46,976 bases of DNA. Source: an uncultured Clostridium sp. Its GTDB lineage: Bacteria > Bacillota > Clostridia > TANB77 > CAG-508. A program made the position numbers and the translations under genes. Below the pieces are notes generated by a model, which saw only the letters and a list, made by a program, of their open reading frames with translations, did no database searches and had not been told where the DNA came from. Shown in pieces: positions 1-9,860 of this stretch (positions within the stretch are counted from its first letter, which is position 1; each line of letters begins with the position of its first letter). Location of the stretch: NCBI GenBank assembly GCA_948441945.1, contig CAOJQV010000001.1:1-46976 (forward strand), read 5' to 3'.

Positions 1-84
1 AGTTAATTTTAATATTTTTTTATGACATTTTCAAAAGTTATTGACAGTACTTTTTGTAAATTACAATTTAAAATTTGTAATAGG

Positions 85-113
85 TTGACAATTTAAGCTT
101 TTAAAGGTACAAT
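85..113 (+). promoter_or_regulatory. Sigma-A-type promoter of the polysaccharide operon
   Basis: TTGACA at 85-90, a 17-base spacer and TACAAT at 108-113, placing the transcript start near 120, about 30 bases before the first gene. A second TTGACA at 41-46 has only a poor -10 (CAATTT) at the right distance. This makes the ABC permease gene the first gene of the operon. Confidence 0.75.
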
Positions 114-148
114 ATAAGAAGATTTTTGATATAAAATGGAGTGATAAT

Positions 149-946
149 GTGGATTTTATAAAAACAATAATAAAAAATAGAAAAATGATATTTCAGTTAG
201 GAAAAAATGAATTTAGAAATAAATTTTCAAATACAAGTCTAGGAGCGATATGGGGATTTATACAACCATTTATATTTTTAGTAACTTATGCAGTAGTAAT
301 ACAATTTATATTAAAATCAGGAGCATCAGGAGACAACCCATTTATTGTATGGTATTTACCAGGAATGGCAATGTGGATGTTAATAAATGATAACATACTA
401 AATGTAACAGTAAGTATTAGAAATTACAGTTACTTAGTAAAAAAAGTAGTATTTCCAATAGACACAATACCAGTAATATCTTTAATATCTACAAGTATAA
501 CATCAATATTTATTATATTAATTGCATTAATAATCTGCATTATTTATGGATATGTCCCTAATATATTATTAATGTTGTATTATATTTTTGCAGCATTTTG
601 TTTTCTTATAGGATTTACTAGAATGACATCAGCAATAACAACATTAGTTCCAGACTTTGGACAATTATTATCAGTTGTTATGCAAGTATTATTCTGGTTT
701 ACACCAATACTTTGGGATATTACTGCTATAGTTGGAACTTTTGGCGGAAAATTAATATATATTATTAAATGTATGCCTTTTGCATATCTAGTAACAGGGC
801 TTAGAGAATCAGTTGTAGGTGGCAATTTATTTACAGAAGGATATGGTATTTATACAATTATATTCTGGATAATAACAATAGGCATTTTTATTTGGAGTAA
901 TCACATATTTAAAAAATGTAAAAAAGACTTTGCAGATGTATTATAG
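149..946 (+). CDS. ABC-2 type polysaccharide export permease (Wzm/TagG-like)
   Basis: 265-residue integral membrane protein with about six hydrophobic segments, the usual size and layout of the permease half of O-antigen, teichoic acid and capsule ABC exporters. The N-terminal stretch (KNEFRNKFSNTSLGAIWGFIQP, residues 19-40) is the typical cytoplasmic amphipathic entry of this family. It should pair with the Wzt-like ATPase two genes downstream to move lipid-linked glycan across the membrane. Start is GTG at 149 with GGAG at 138-141. It is the first gene after the promoter at 85-113. Family assignment is firm; the exported glycan is inferred from the locus. Confidence 0.9.
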   Translation: MDFIKTIIKNRKMIFQLGKNEFRNKFSNTSLGAIWGFIQPFIFLVTYAVVIQFILKSGASGDNPFIVWYLPGMAMWMLINDNILNVTVSIRNYSYLVKKVVFPIDTIPVISLISTSITSIFIILIALIICIIYGYVPNILLMLYYIFAAFCFLIGFTRMTSAITTLVPDFGQLLSVVMQVLFWFTPILWDITAIVGTFGGKLIYIIKCMPFAYLVTGLRESVVGGNLFTEGYGIYTIIFWIITIGIFIWSNHIFKKCKKDFADVL

Positions 947-976
947 AATGAAAAAAATCCAATAGTGGAGGTTAAA

Positions 977-1993
977 GTGGAAGAACAAGAAACAATAGAT
1001 GTTTTAATGGCAACTTATAATGGAGAAAAATATATAAAAGAACAAATTGAAAGTATTTTAAATCAAACTTATAAAAATATACATTTAATTATCTCTGATG
1101 ATGGTTCAAAAGATAATACTGTACAAATTCTAAAAGAATATGAAAACAAAGATAAACGTGTTACAGTATATGTGCAAAAGCAAAATCTTGGATATATAAA
1201 AAATTTTGAATTTTTACTTACAAAAATAGAAAATGATATTTATATGTTATCAGACCAAGATGATGTTTGGAAAGTAGATAAAATCGAAAATACATATAAC
1301 AAATTAAAAGAAGAAAAAGCTGACTTGGTATTTAGTGATTTAGAAGTTGTAGATAGTAATTTAAAACAAATTTATCCTTCTTTTAACGATTATATGAAAT
1401 TAACAAAAAAAATAAAAAAATGTGATGGATTAAAAAGACAATATTTATACAATTGTATGGTAGGTTGTACAATAATGTCAAAAAAGCAATTTGTCGAAAA
1501 AATTTTGCCTTTACCTTCGAAATCAAAATATTTAGTACATGATATGTGGATAGGTGTAATAGTTTCTATATATGGAAAATCAGTTTATTTAGACGAAAAA
1601 ACTATATATTATAGACAACATGGAAATAATCAAATAGGAACAGAAAAACCATCACAACAAATGACAAAATTTAAAGATGTACGAAAATTCCTTATAGAAA
1701 TCAAATTAGGAATTTTTGAAGGCTATGTAGAAAATAATAATAAATTTCCAAAAGAAATACAAAATGAAAATTTAAAATCATTAAACTACTATAATAATAT
1801 AAAAAACAAGAAAAATATAAATTTTAAGAATTGGAAAACATTTCATAGATTATATAAAAATGAAACTAGATACTACTATTTATTAAGTTTTATTATTATG
1901 AATTTTCCATTTTTAGGAAGGATTCTATTTAGTATTAAAAAAATAAAAAATAATTTTTTAAAAATGAAAGGTAGTAAACATGAGCGAGAGTAA
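977..1993 (+). CDS. Family 2 glycosyltransferase (rhamnosyltransferase-like)
   Basis: GT-A fold glycosyltransferase of family GT2, about 338 residues. It opens with the nucleotide-sugar motif VLMATYNGEKYI, followed by DDGSKDNT and the metal/acceptor motif SDQDDVW, the pattern seen in RgpB/RfbF-type rhamnosyltransferases. A longer frame opens at 965, but GTG at 977 is preferred because GGAGG at 967-971 sits six bases before it. It overlaps the ATPase gene by 14 bases, so the two are probably translationally coupled. It resembles the pair at 11,851 and 12,771. Rhamnose specificity is inferred from the rml genes in the locus. Confidence 0.85.
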   Translation: MEEQETIDVLMATYNGEKYIKEQIESILNQTYKNIHLIISDDGSKDNTVQILKEYENKDKRVTVYVQKQNLGYIKNFEFLLTKIENDIYMLSDQDDVWKVDKIENTYNKLKEEKADLVFSDLEVVDSNLKQIYPSFNDYMKLTKKIKKCDGLKRQYLYNCMVGCTIMSKKQFVEKILPLPSKSKYLVHDMWIGVIVSIYGKSVYLDEKTIYYRQHGNNQIGTEKPSQQMTKFKDVRKFLIEIKLGIFEGYVENNNKFPKEIQNENLKSLNYYNNIKNKKNINFKNWKTFHRLYKNETRYYYLLSFIIMNFPFLGRILFSIKKIKNNFLKMKGSKHERE

Positions 1994-3185
1994 AGAATAT
2001 GCTATAAAAATTGAGAATTTAACAAAAGAATATAAAATGTATGATAAAAAAATATATAGACTACTAGAAATACTATTACCTAGATACCAAAAACATAAAG
2101 CATTTAAAGCAGTTGATAATATGAATTTAGAAATAGAAAAAGGTGAAATCTTAGGAATTTTAGGGAAAAATGGTGCAGGTAAATCAACATTACTAAAAAT
2201 GATTACTGGTGTAGTTATTCCAACAGAAGGAAGTATTAAAGTAAAAGGAAAGATTAGCTCTTTACTAGAACTCGGGGCAGCATTTAATATGGAACTAACA
2301 GGATATGAAAACATTTATCAACATGGACAAGTTATGGGATTAACTAAAGAGGAAATCAAAGCAAAAGAAAAAGAAATTATAGATTTTGCAGATATTGGAG
2401 AACATTTATATCAACCTGTAAAAACATATTCATCAGGTATGTTTGCAAGATTAGCATTTTCTTGTGCTATTAATGTAGAACCAGAAGTACTAATTGTTGA
2501 CGAAGTTTTATCAGTTGGAGATATGGCATTTCAAGAAAAGTCAATAACAAAAATGAAAGAAATTTGTAAAAAAGGAACTACAATAATATTTGTATCACAT
2601 TCATTACAAGCAATTAAACATTTTTGTAGCAGAGCAATTTGGATGCAAAGAGGAAAAATAGTGATGGATGGAAATACAGTAGATGTTACAGAAAAATATC
2701 AAGAAAGCATGATTGATAAACCAAGAGAAGAAATGGTAGAACAAAAAAAGCTTCAATCAGCACATCAAAATAATAAGAACAAATCAATTAATATAAAGAA
2801 GGTTGAATGTGATAAAAAAGAATATAAATTATATGAGGATATTAATATAAGCATTGAAGTAGAAAATAGAAAAAATATTAATAAATACGGAGTAGGTATT
2901 ATAATATATAATTCAAAAAATGAGATGGTAACAGCAATAAACACAGTAAGAATGGAAAAATACTTAGATGAAAATGTAACACAAATAGATTTTAAAATAA
3001 AAAGAAATTGTTTAAATGAAGATAAATACTATATAACAATATCTGTATGTGATGAAAAAGTAATGTTCAGCTATGATAAATTTGAATATGCAGAAAGTTT
3101 TTCTATAAAGGTACCTAAAAATAGTTTTGGTGCTCCATTGTCAGATGGAATTTATGTTCCTGAATATGAAGTAATAGAAAAATAG
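1980..3185 (+). CDS. ABC exporter ATPase with C-terminal glycan-recognition domain (Wzt/TagH-like)
   Basis: 401 residues. The N-terminal ABC domain has Walker A GKNGAGKST (62-70), a degenerate signature YSSGM (150-154), Walker B LIVDEVLSVGD (171-181) and the switch histidine in SHS (206-208). After a linker with many charged residues (about 230-265) comes a roughly 130-residue beta-rich domain in the place where Wzt proteins carry a carbohydrate-binding domain that reads the terminal modification of the finished chain. Together with the permease at 149 it forms a complete exporter. The start ATG at 1980 lies inside the upstream gene and has AAAGG before it. Confidence 0.9.
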   Translation: MSESKEYAIKIENLTKEYKMYDKKIYRLLEILLPRYQKHKAFKAVDNMNLEIEKGEILGILGKNGAGKSTLLKMITGVVIPTEGSIKVKGKISSLLELGAAFNMELTGYENIYQHGQVMGLTKEEIKAKEKEIIDFADIGEHLYQPVKTYSSGMFARLAFSCAINVEPEVLIVDEVLSVGDMAFQEKSITKMKEICKKGTTIIFVSHSLQAIKHFCSRAIWMQRGKIVMDGNTVDVTEKYQESMIDKPREEMVEQKKLQSAHQNNKNKSINIKKVECDKKEYKLYEDINISIEVENRKNINKYGVGIIIYNSKNEMVTAINTVRMEKYLDENVTQIDFKIKRNCLNEDKYYITISVCDEKVMFSYDKFEYAESFSIKVPKNSFGAPLSDGIYVPEYEVIEK

Positions 3186-3196
3186 GAGGAAATGGT

Positions 3197-4423
3197 TTGA
3201 AAAATGTATTGATTACCAATTTTGGAATTTCGAAATACTCAGGTTCCGAAATAAATGCAATAACAATTGCCAAAAGAATGAAAGAATTAGGATATAAAGT
3301 GTATGTAGCAGCATTAAATTTTTCAGCCCCTTTATATAATGAATCCAAAGAATATATAGACGTTTGTATTAATTTAAAAAAGGATGAATTTAATTTTGAA
3401 GAAATTGAGTTTGATTTAATATGGGCACATCATTTTTTTCTATTAGATTGGTTAATTTTTGATAAAAAGGTAAAAGTTAAAAAAGTAATATATAGTAGTT
3501 TATCAGGAAAAGAATATTTTGAAGCTGCTCCTATATATGGAAATTCACTTAATTTGATATTGGCAAATTCACCAGAAACACAAGCATATTTACAAGAAGA
3601 AGGATTAAAAAGTGTGCAATTATTGGAAAATTATTCATTTGAAGAATATTTTAATAGAGATATAGAGATAAACAAATTAAGAAAAATAGCTGTTGTATCA
3701 AATCATGTACCAGAAGAAGTAAAAATAGCACTAAACCTTCTAAAAGAAAAGGGATATGAAGTAGAAATTTATGGTGAAGAAGGGAAACAAGAACTAATAA
3801 CTGATAAAGTATTAGAAAACTATGATGTAATTATTACTATTGGAAAAACTGTTCAATATTGTATGTCTTTAAAAATTCCAGTTTATGTATATGATAGATT
3901 TGGCGGAGCTGGATATCTAAAAATGGATAATATGGAACAAAATAGAAAACATAACTTCTCTGGAAGAAGTTATGAAAAAAAGTCAGAAGAAGAATTAGTA
4001 AATGATATAATTAATGATTTTCCAAATGCTATTAAAGATTTAGAACAAATAAAACAATATGCTTATAAGAACTTTTGCTTTGAAAAAAATGTAGATAAAT
4101 TAATAGAACAAATAGAAAAAATGGAACCAGTAGACTTAAGGCAAATAAGAGAAGAAAATAAGCAATATTCTAGAAATTTATTAGCTAGCAAAAATTTAGT
4201 TATTTATATGGAAGCTATAAAAGAAAAAGAAAAAGACCAAGTAGCTCATGAATATGTAGAAAGTTGTAAACAAAAAGATGACACTATTAATAAATATGAT
4301 AAAGAACTTACAGAACTCACAGAAAGATACTTACGATTAGAAAAAGAACTAGAATTTATAAATAATAGTAAAATTGGAAAAGTAGCAAAAAAGATTATAA
4401 AAATAGTAAGGAGAACTAAATAA
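3197..4423 (+). CDS. GT-B-like glycosyltransferase with C-terminal coiled coil
   Basis: 408 residues. The N-terminus (VLITNFGISKYSGSEINAIT) is a Rossmann-type opening with a GSE-like motif found in GT4-type enzymes. A second Rossmann-like half follows (about 165-250). The last 80 residues are rich in Lys and Glu and predicted to form a coiled coil (about 335-395) ending in a basic tail, which may hold it at the membrane. Start is TTG at 3197, chosen because AGGAGG at 3184-3189 precedes it and the nearby ATG at 3192 reads straight into a stop. It ends one base before the next gene's ATG. Donor and acceptor are unknown. Confidence 0.65.
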   Translation: MKNVLITNFGISKYSGSEINAITIAKRMKELGYKVYVAALNFSAPLYNESKEYIDVCINLKKDEFNFEEIEFDLIWAHHFFLLDWLIFDKKVKVKKVIYSSLSGKEYFEAAPIYGNSLNLILANSPETQAYLQEEGLKSVQLLENYSFEEYFNRDIEINKLRKIAVVSNHVPEEVKIALNLLKEKGYEVEIYGEEGKQELITDKVLENYDVIITIGKTVQYCMSLKIPVYVYDRFGGAGYLKMDNMEQNRKHNFSGRSYEKKSEEELVNDIINDFPNAIKDLEQIKQYAYKNFCFEKNVDKLIEQIEKMEPVDLRQIREENKQYSRNLLASKNLVIYMEAIKEKEKDQVAHEYVESCKQKDDTINKYDKELTELTERYLRLEKELEFINNSKIGKVAKKIIKIVRRTK

Positions 4424-4424
4424 T

Positions 4425-6455
4425 ATGAAAAAATGTGATATTATTATACCAATTTATAATTCGCCACAATGGTTAAAAATGTGTGTATATTCATTATTTA
4501 AAAATACACCTGATGAATATATAGGAAAAGTTATTTTAATGAATGATAATTCAGATGAATTAACTTGTAATTGTATTGAGAATTTAAAAAGAAAATATCC
4601 AGAAAAAATTGAAGTTTATAAAAATGAAACAAATTTAGGATTTATAAAAAATGTAAATAAAGGATTTGATAAAACAGACGCAAATTATGTTCTTTTGTTA
4701 AATACAGATTGCATGTTATCAAAAAATACTATTTCAAAGTTAATTGACCATGTAGAAAAAAATCCTAAAATAGGTTTAATATGTCCAATATCAAGTAATG
4801 CAGCTAATATCTCATTAGATATGTTTGATGGTTATAGTTTTATGCAAATGGATGAATTATTATATTCAAATTTTAAAGGAATGTGCTTTGATGCTTGTAC
4901 AGTTGTTGGAAACTGTTTATTAATTACAAGAGAATGTATTGATAAAGTAGGGTATCTAGATGAAATTTATGGAATGGGTTATGGTGATGAGACAGATTAT
5001 CAATTTAAAGCTCATTCAAAAGGATTTGAAGCAAAGGTTGCAATAGATACTTATGTATTTCATAAATCAGAAGTCTCTTTTGGGACAAGTAAAGAAAAAC
5101 AAGAAAGAGTAAATTATAATAGGAAAATATTTTTTGACAGATGGGGAAATGAATATAAGGAAAAAATGAAAATATACGAAAAGAATGACCCAATAGAGTA
5201 TATACGTAAAAATTTAAAAAGACCAAAAGAAATAGAACCACAAGTTGCATTCTTTTTACCAGATATACATCAAAAAGCAGGTGGAGTTCATATTGTTGTA
5301 GATATAGTAAACTATTTAAATATAAATGGTATATATGCTACTATATTAACAGAAAAAGTATATGATTATCAAGAAGTAATGTTATTTGCACCAATTAAAA
5401 TGAAATATATTAATTCTGTTAAACCAAAATCAATTGTAGGAACAGTATATCCAAGTATGTTCTTCTGTGATACTATTGGAAAACATTATAATATACCAGT
5501 TATTAACTTTATGCAAGGATATGAAGTATGTTTTGAAAATGGTAGACCTTATGAATGGGCAGAACTTGCATATAGAAATAGTCAAAATATATTAGCTATT
5601 TCAAACTTTTTAAAAGAAAAATGTGAAAAGAACTTCAGTAAAGAAGCTACTGTAATACAAAACGGAATTAATATAGATTTATCATATAATAATAAAATAA
5701 CAACAAATGAAATAAAGAAGATTACAATAATATTTAGAAATAATTATGCAAAAGGAGACTTTATTTTAACAGAAATTCTAAAACAACTAACATTAAAAGA
5801 ATATAAATTAGAAATTAATGTTGTTTGTATGATAGATATGATGTTACCAATTAATAATAATAGTAATGTAAAAATAAATGTTATAAAAGGACCATTATCT
5901 AGACTAAAAATAACAGAACTTTTAAATCAATCTGATATTTATATAGATACTTCATTAATGGAAGGATTCGGACTAACAGCATTAGAAGCAATGGCTACAG
6001 GAACAGTTCCAATTGTTTCAGAATCATTTGGAGTTGATGAATATGCAAAAGACAAAGAAAACTGTTTTATTATTAAGGAAATTAATAATGCCGATAGGTA
6101 TGTAGAAAAGATTGATGAATTAATTGCTAATGAAGACCTATTAATAGAAATGAAAAAGCAAGCACAAAATACAGCGTTAGAATTTGACTTAGACAAAAAA
6201 GTTGATGAATATATAAATTATTTTAAAAATGTAAAAATAAAAAATGTGGATTTAACACCAATAGAACAAGAAAAAATAAAGAGATGGGAAGTTTCTGAAA
6301 GTGCTATATTTAGCAAAAACGGACAAGAAACAATAGTTACAAAAAATCCTTATGTAAGTTCAAAAAGAAAAATATATATTAAATTTTTAGGCTTATTTCC
6401 AAAGGGATTAAAAACAAAAATAAAAAATATATTAAGAAAATTAATAGATGAATAA
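4425..6455 (+). CDS. Bifunctional glycosyltransferase, GT2 plus GT4
   Basis: 676 residues with two catalytic modules. Residues 1 to about 240 are a GT2 domain: IIIPIYNSP at the start and LLNTDC (91-96) at the DXD position. Residues about 270-610 are a GT4 domain: FLPDIHQKAGGVH (277-289) is the N-terminal glycine loop, and EGFGLTALE (513-521) is the E-x7-E donor-binding motif. The GT4 half recalls WsaF-type rhamnosyltransferases, which would suit the rml genes, but this is only a resemblance. Two-domain enzymes like this usually add two successive sugars. The short C-terminal tail is basic and could contact the membrane. Confidence 0.85.
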   Translation: MKKCDIIIPIYNSPQWLKMCVYSLFKNTPDEYIGKVILMNDNSDELTCNCIENLKRKYPEKIEVYKNETNLGFIKNVNKGFDKTDANYVLLLNTDCMLSKNTISKLIDHVEKNPKIGLICPISSNAANISLDMFDGYSFMQMDELLYSNFKGMCFDACTVVGNCLLITRECIDKVGYLDEIYGMGYGDETDYQFKAHSKGFEAKVAIDTYVFHKSEVSFGTSKEKQERVNYNRKIFFDRWGNEYKEKMKIYEKNDPIEYIRKNLKRPKEIEPQVAFFLPDIHQKAGGVHIVVDIVNYLNINGIYATILTEKVYDYQEVMLFAPIKMKYINSVKPKSIVGTVYPSMFFCDTIGKHYNIPVINFMQGYEVCFENGRPYEWAELAYRNSQNILAISNFLKEKCEKNFSKEATVIQNGINIDLSYNNKITTNEIKKITIIFRNNYAKGDFILTEILKQLTLKEYKLEINVVCMIDMMLPINNNSNVKINVIKGPLSRLKITELLNQSDIYIDTSLMEGFGLTALEAMATGTVPIVSESFGVDEYAKDKENCFIIKEINNADRYVEKIDELIANEDLLIEMKKQAQNTALEFDLDKKVDEYINYFKNVKIKNVDLTPIEQEKIKRWEVSESAIFSKNGQETIVTKNPYVSSKRKIYIKFLGLFPKGLKTKIKNILRKLIDE

Positions 6456-6485
6456 TATTATGTTTTAATAAAAGAGGAAGGGAAA

Positions 6486-8054
6486 ATGAAAAAGGAAAAT
6501 AAAAAATTATACATTATTTTAATAATATTTATACTAATGATAATATTTTTTAGATATGCACCAATAATAACGTTTGATTCATCACATTATTTATGGTTAG
6601 AAAATATGCTAAGTCCTAATGATTCATTTGGTAATTGGGATGTAGGACGTGGACTTATATTTCCACTTATTATACTTTGTTCAAATGCAATTTTTGGACA
6701 CAACTCTTATGGAATATTAATGCTAATGTTTATATTCTATATAACAATGCTAACATTTACTTATTTAATAATAAAAAAAGCAAATGAAAATGTAAATATT
6801 CTTAATACAAAAAATAAAAAAATATTATTAGGAATTTTAGCAACAATATTAATAATTTTTAATCCAATAGTATTTGGATATTATCATACACTATTAACAG
6901 AATTTGTAGCTATAACTTCCTCTGTTGCTATGTGTTATTTTGCTTGGAAATGGATAGATTTAGATTTTGGAAAAAGCAAAATAAAATATATTATATATAC
7001 AATTATGTTTGCAATTATTACTGTATTTTTATGGCATCTAAAACAACCTTATGTAACCGCAGTATTATTTCCAGTAATAACCGCTTCTATTATATCTATT
7101 TGCAGAAATTTTAACTGGAAAAATATTTTACAAAGAATAATAACATTAATAGTATGTGTAATATGTTTAATATGTAGTTTAAAACTTTGGAATGTATTAC
7201 TAGAAATTGGAAAAGTTGATACTTCTAAAAACACTGAAACTATTGGATTTGTTACAAAAGGAATAGTAAATGGAGTATCACAATTAGAAGAAGTTTCAAG
7301 AAAAGAAAATACAGATTTAGCAAACATAGATAATTATAAAATTAGTAATAAGGATAAAGAAAAAATAGAAAAAATAATAAAAGGCGAATCAGAATATAAA
7401 AACTTTATTTTATATAATAATAAAAATGAAAAAGCTAAAGACATAGTAATTTTTTTAAAAAATAATCAAATAACTATTTCTAATTCAATAGGATTTTTGA
7501 CTAAAACTTTATTTACTACACCAACAACAGTAATAAAAAGTTATATTAATAATTATTTATGTACAATAAATGTATTTAATATAGAATTTGAAGTAGCAGA
7601 TCCTAAGGTAACAACTGATTTTACATTGTTTGGAACTACTGAACATAGAGATATAGCATTTAGAATATATGATACAGAATTGTCAAATGTTTTTGATACA
7701 AAATATCAATTACTTGCAGATGAATATGCAGATGAAGTTGAGCCAATTAGAATAGTAAATATATTAATGAACACATCAAAAAATATTATTGTATTAATTA
7801 CAAAAATTGCATTTTTAATATTACCAATAATATTACTTGTAGTTATAATATTAAGCATAAAAAATAGAAAAAAAATGTCTAATAATATAAAAAACAACTT
7901 AAATATTATTATAATATTACTATCATATAGTCTGTTCCATATATTATCACACTCAACACTTGGAGCATTTATAGATAGATATACTGTACCAGCAATGGTA
8001 ACAATGTTTATTGCTTATATATTAATATTTTTTCAATGTAAAAATAAAAAATAA
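6486..8054 (+). CDS. Polytopic membrane protein, GT-C-like, function unknown
   Basis: 522 residues with roughly nine to ten hydrophobic segments. One hydrophilic stretch of about 160 residues (around 240-410) probably faces outside. The first segment is followed by TFDSSHYLWLENM, an acidic residue in the first outer loop, which is where GT-C glycosyltransferases that use polyprenyl-phosphate sugars carry a catalytic Asp. It could be a GT-C transferase fed by the DPM1-like GT2 at 9861, or a polymerase-like (Wzy) protein. AGAGGAAGGG before the ATG is a suitable ribosome binding site. I do not recognise a named family. Confidence 0.6.
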   Translation: MKKENKKLYIILIIFILMIIFFRYAPIITFDSSHYLWLENMLSPNDSFGNWDVGRGLIFPLIILCSNAIFGHNSYGILMLMFIFYITMLTFTYLIIKKANENVNILNTKNKKILLGILATILIIFNPIVFGYYHTLLTEFVAITSSVAMCYFAWKWIDLDFGKSKIKYIIYTIMFAIITVFLWHLKQPYVTAVLFPVITASIISICRNFNWKNILQRIITLIVCVICLICSLKLWNVLLEIGKVDTSKNTETIGFVTKGIVNGVSQLEEVSRKENTDLANIDNYKISNKDKEKIEKIIKGESEYKNFILYNNKNEKAKDIVIFLKNNQITISNSIGFLTKTLFTTPTTVIKSYINNYLCTINVFNIEFEVADPKVTTDFTLFGTTEHRDIAFRIYDTELSNVFDTKYQLLADEYADEVEPIRIVNILMNTSKNIIVLITKIAFLILPIILLVVIILSIKNRKKMSNNIKNNLNIIIILLSYSLFHILSHSTLGAFIDRYTVPAMVTMFIAYILIFFQCKNKK

Positions 8055-8074
8055 ATAAATGATTGGAGCAAATA

Positions 8075-9847
8075 ATGGAAATTATATATATAATAACTGT
8101 TTTATTGTTATTAATTTCAACAATGTTAATAAGAAAAAATAATGAAAAACAAAATATATTGTTTAGAGGAATATTAACTATTGTATTATTTTCAACTTAC
8201 AATATATTATTAGCACTTATATTTTCAGCAATAAAACTTCCTAGTAATTTGATGGTATTATCTATTGCAAATGTAATTATAACTATAATAAATACTTTAA
8301 TATTACTTATAAAACAAGAAGTACAAAAATATTTTATAAAAGTTCAAGATGTTATTTTTATGATAATTTTATTTGTATTAGTCATAGGAATAGCTTATAA
8401 ACAATTTGCATTTCCATTTGATATAAAATATGAATCAACAGATTCAGCAATGCACTTTTTAGCAGCAAAGAATTTTTATAATAATAAAATACTAGATGGC
8501 GGTATACCAGCTGCTTCTGTAAATACAGCAATATTATTTGATATATGTGATTCTATAATATCAGAACAAAACTTTTATAATATATTTATAGTATTTGATA
8601 TAAGTTTATTATATTTAATAGGAGCAATATTCTATTTAGGAATAACAAATAAAACAAAAAGCAAAATGAAATCAATTTTTGCAATGATATTTACAATATT
8701 ATTTATATGTGCTTATCCATTAAACAGTATTATTTTTGGATTTTCATATTTAACAGTAGCAATATTATATATTACTACATTAATAGTAATGGCTGTTAAT
8801 ATAAAAGATACAGAACAAAAACAATTACCATTATGTATAGAGATGTTTTTAATAGTTTTGGGAATATTTTTTGCATATTACTTTTTTGTACCAGTAGTAT
8901 ACACAGCTCTTGGTCTATATATTTTATTTGATATGATTAAAAATAAAAAAAGCAAAAATATATTTTCAATTTTTACAATAAAAAATATTGTGAAAGTATT
9001 AACTATACTTGTATTACCAACTATAATAGGATTTGGATATTTTGTATTACCAAGTTTAATGTCTACTGGAAAAACAACTGTAGGACATATAAGTACAGAA
9101 GGATATATATACAGAGATTTATATTCTAATTTTATATTATTTGCGCCATTAGCAATTTATTATATTTTATATAATATTAAAAATAAGAAAAATAATTTTT
9201 CAACAATATTAATGATAATATCAAGTTTGTTTACAGCATTTTTATTAATAATGGGGTTAAAAGGTAAAGTTTCATCCTACTACTATTTTAAAATGTATTT
9301 CTTATTATGGATAGTAGTTTTATATATGAATATAAAAGCTATAAATATATTTATAAAGAAAAAAGAAACAATACTTCCACTTTCAATAACTGGCTTAATT
9401 TTAGGATTGTTGGTAATAGCATATAGAGGATATGATTATCAAATAACAGCAAAAAATGAATTCTTCAATCCTACAAACAATATAAACTCTTATGTAAATA
9501 TATATATGTATAATAGAAATACAATAAAAACAGGAAAAATAACATATACAAATACACAATTAGATGCAATAAAATATTTGCTAAGTATTTCAGAAAATAA
9601 TGTACAAATTCAAGGAGGAAGTAATAGACAAAACTATTGGGCAAATGCTGCTTGGCGTTTAACAGACTCACAAGATGTTAAAGTACTTGCAAAAGTAGAA
9701 GAACTAGATATACAAAAATGGCTACGAAATAATAACAAAAAATACCTAATTTATTTTGATACTACAAAAGACATACAAAGACAAACAAACAAATATAAAA
9801 CAATATATGAAACACAAGATGTAATTATATTAGAAAAAATAATATAA
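8075..9847 (+). CDS. Large polytopic membrane protein, GT-C-like, function unknown
   Basis: 590 residues with about a dozen hydrophobic segments and a soluble C-terminal part of about 130 residues (SYVNIYMYNRNTI onward). The outer loop near residue 120 has DIKYESTDSAMHFLAAKNF, an acidic and histidine-containing loop of the kind seen in GT-C enzymes. ATG at 8075 is preferred over the in-frame TTG at 8063 because the TTGGAGC ribosome binding site (8063-8069) itself covers the latter. It sits between another membrane protein and a polyprenyl-phosphate GT2, so a role in extracytoplasmic sugar transfer is plausible but unproven. Confidence 0.6.
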   Translation: MEIIYIITVLLLLISTMLIRKNNEKQNILFRGILTIVLFSTYNILLALIFSAIKLPSNLMVLSIANVIITIINTLILLIKQEVQKYFIKVQDVIFMIILFVLVIGIAYKQFAFPFDIKYESTDSAMHFLAAKNFYNNKILDGGIPAASVNTAILFDICDSIISEQNFYNIFIVFDISLLYLIGAIFYLGITNKTKSKMKSIFAMIFTILFICAYPLNSIIFGFSYLTVAILYITTLIVMAVNIKDTEQKQLPLCIEMFLIVLGIFFAYYFFVPVVYTALGLYILFDMIKNKKSKNIFSIFTIKNIVKVLTILVLPTIIGFGYFVLPSLMSTGKTTVGHISTEGYIYRDLYSNFILFAPLAIYYILYNIKNKKNNFSTILMIISSLFTAFLLIMGLKGKVSSYYYFKMYFLLWIVVLYMNIKAINIFIKKKETILPLSITGLILGLLVIAYRGYDYQITAKNEFFNPTNNINSYVNIYMYNRNTIKTGKITYTNTQLDAIKYLLSISENNVQIQGGSNRQNYWANAAWRLTDSQDVKVLAKVEELDIQKWLRNNNKKYLIYFDTTKDIQRQTNKYKTIYETQDVIILEKII

Positions 9848-9860
9848 AAGGGGATAAGTT

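Noticed and set aside
580..825. Frames on the - strand inside the polysaccharide operon (also 5005-5250, 7049-7327, 16,012-16,512, 21,490-21,973 and others)
   Set aside because: They lie opposite well-supported genes, lack ribosome binding sites and show low-complexity Leu/Ile/Ser-rich products that mirror the coding strand.
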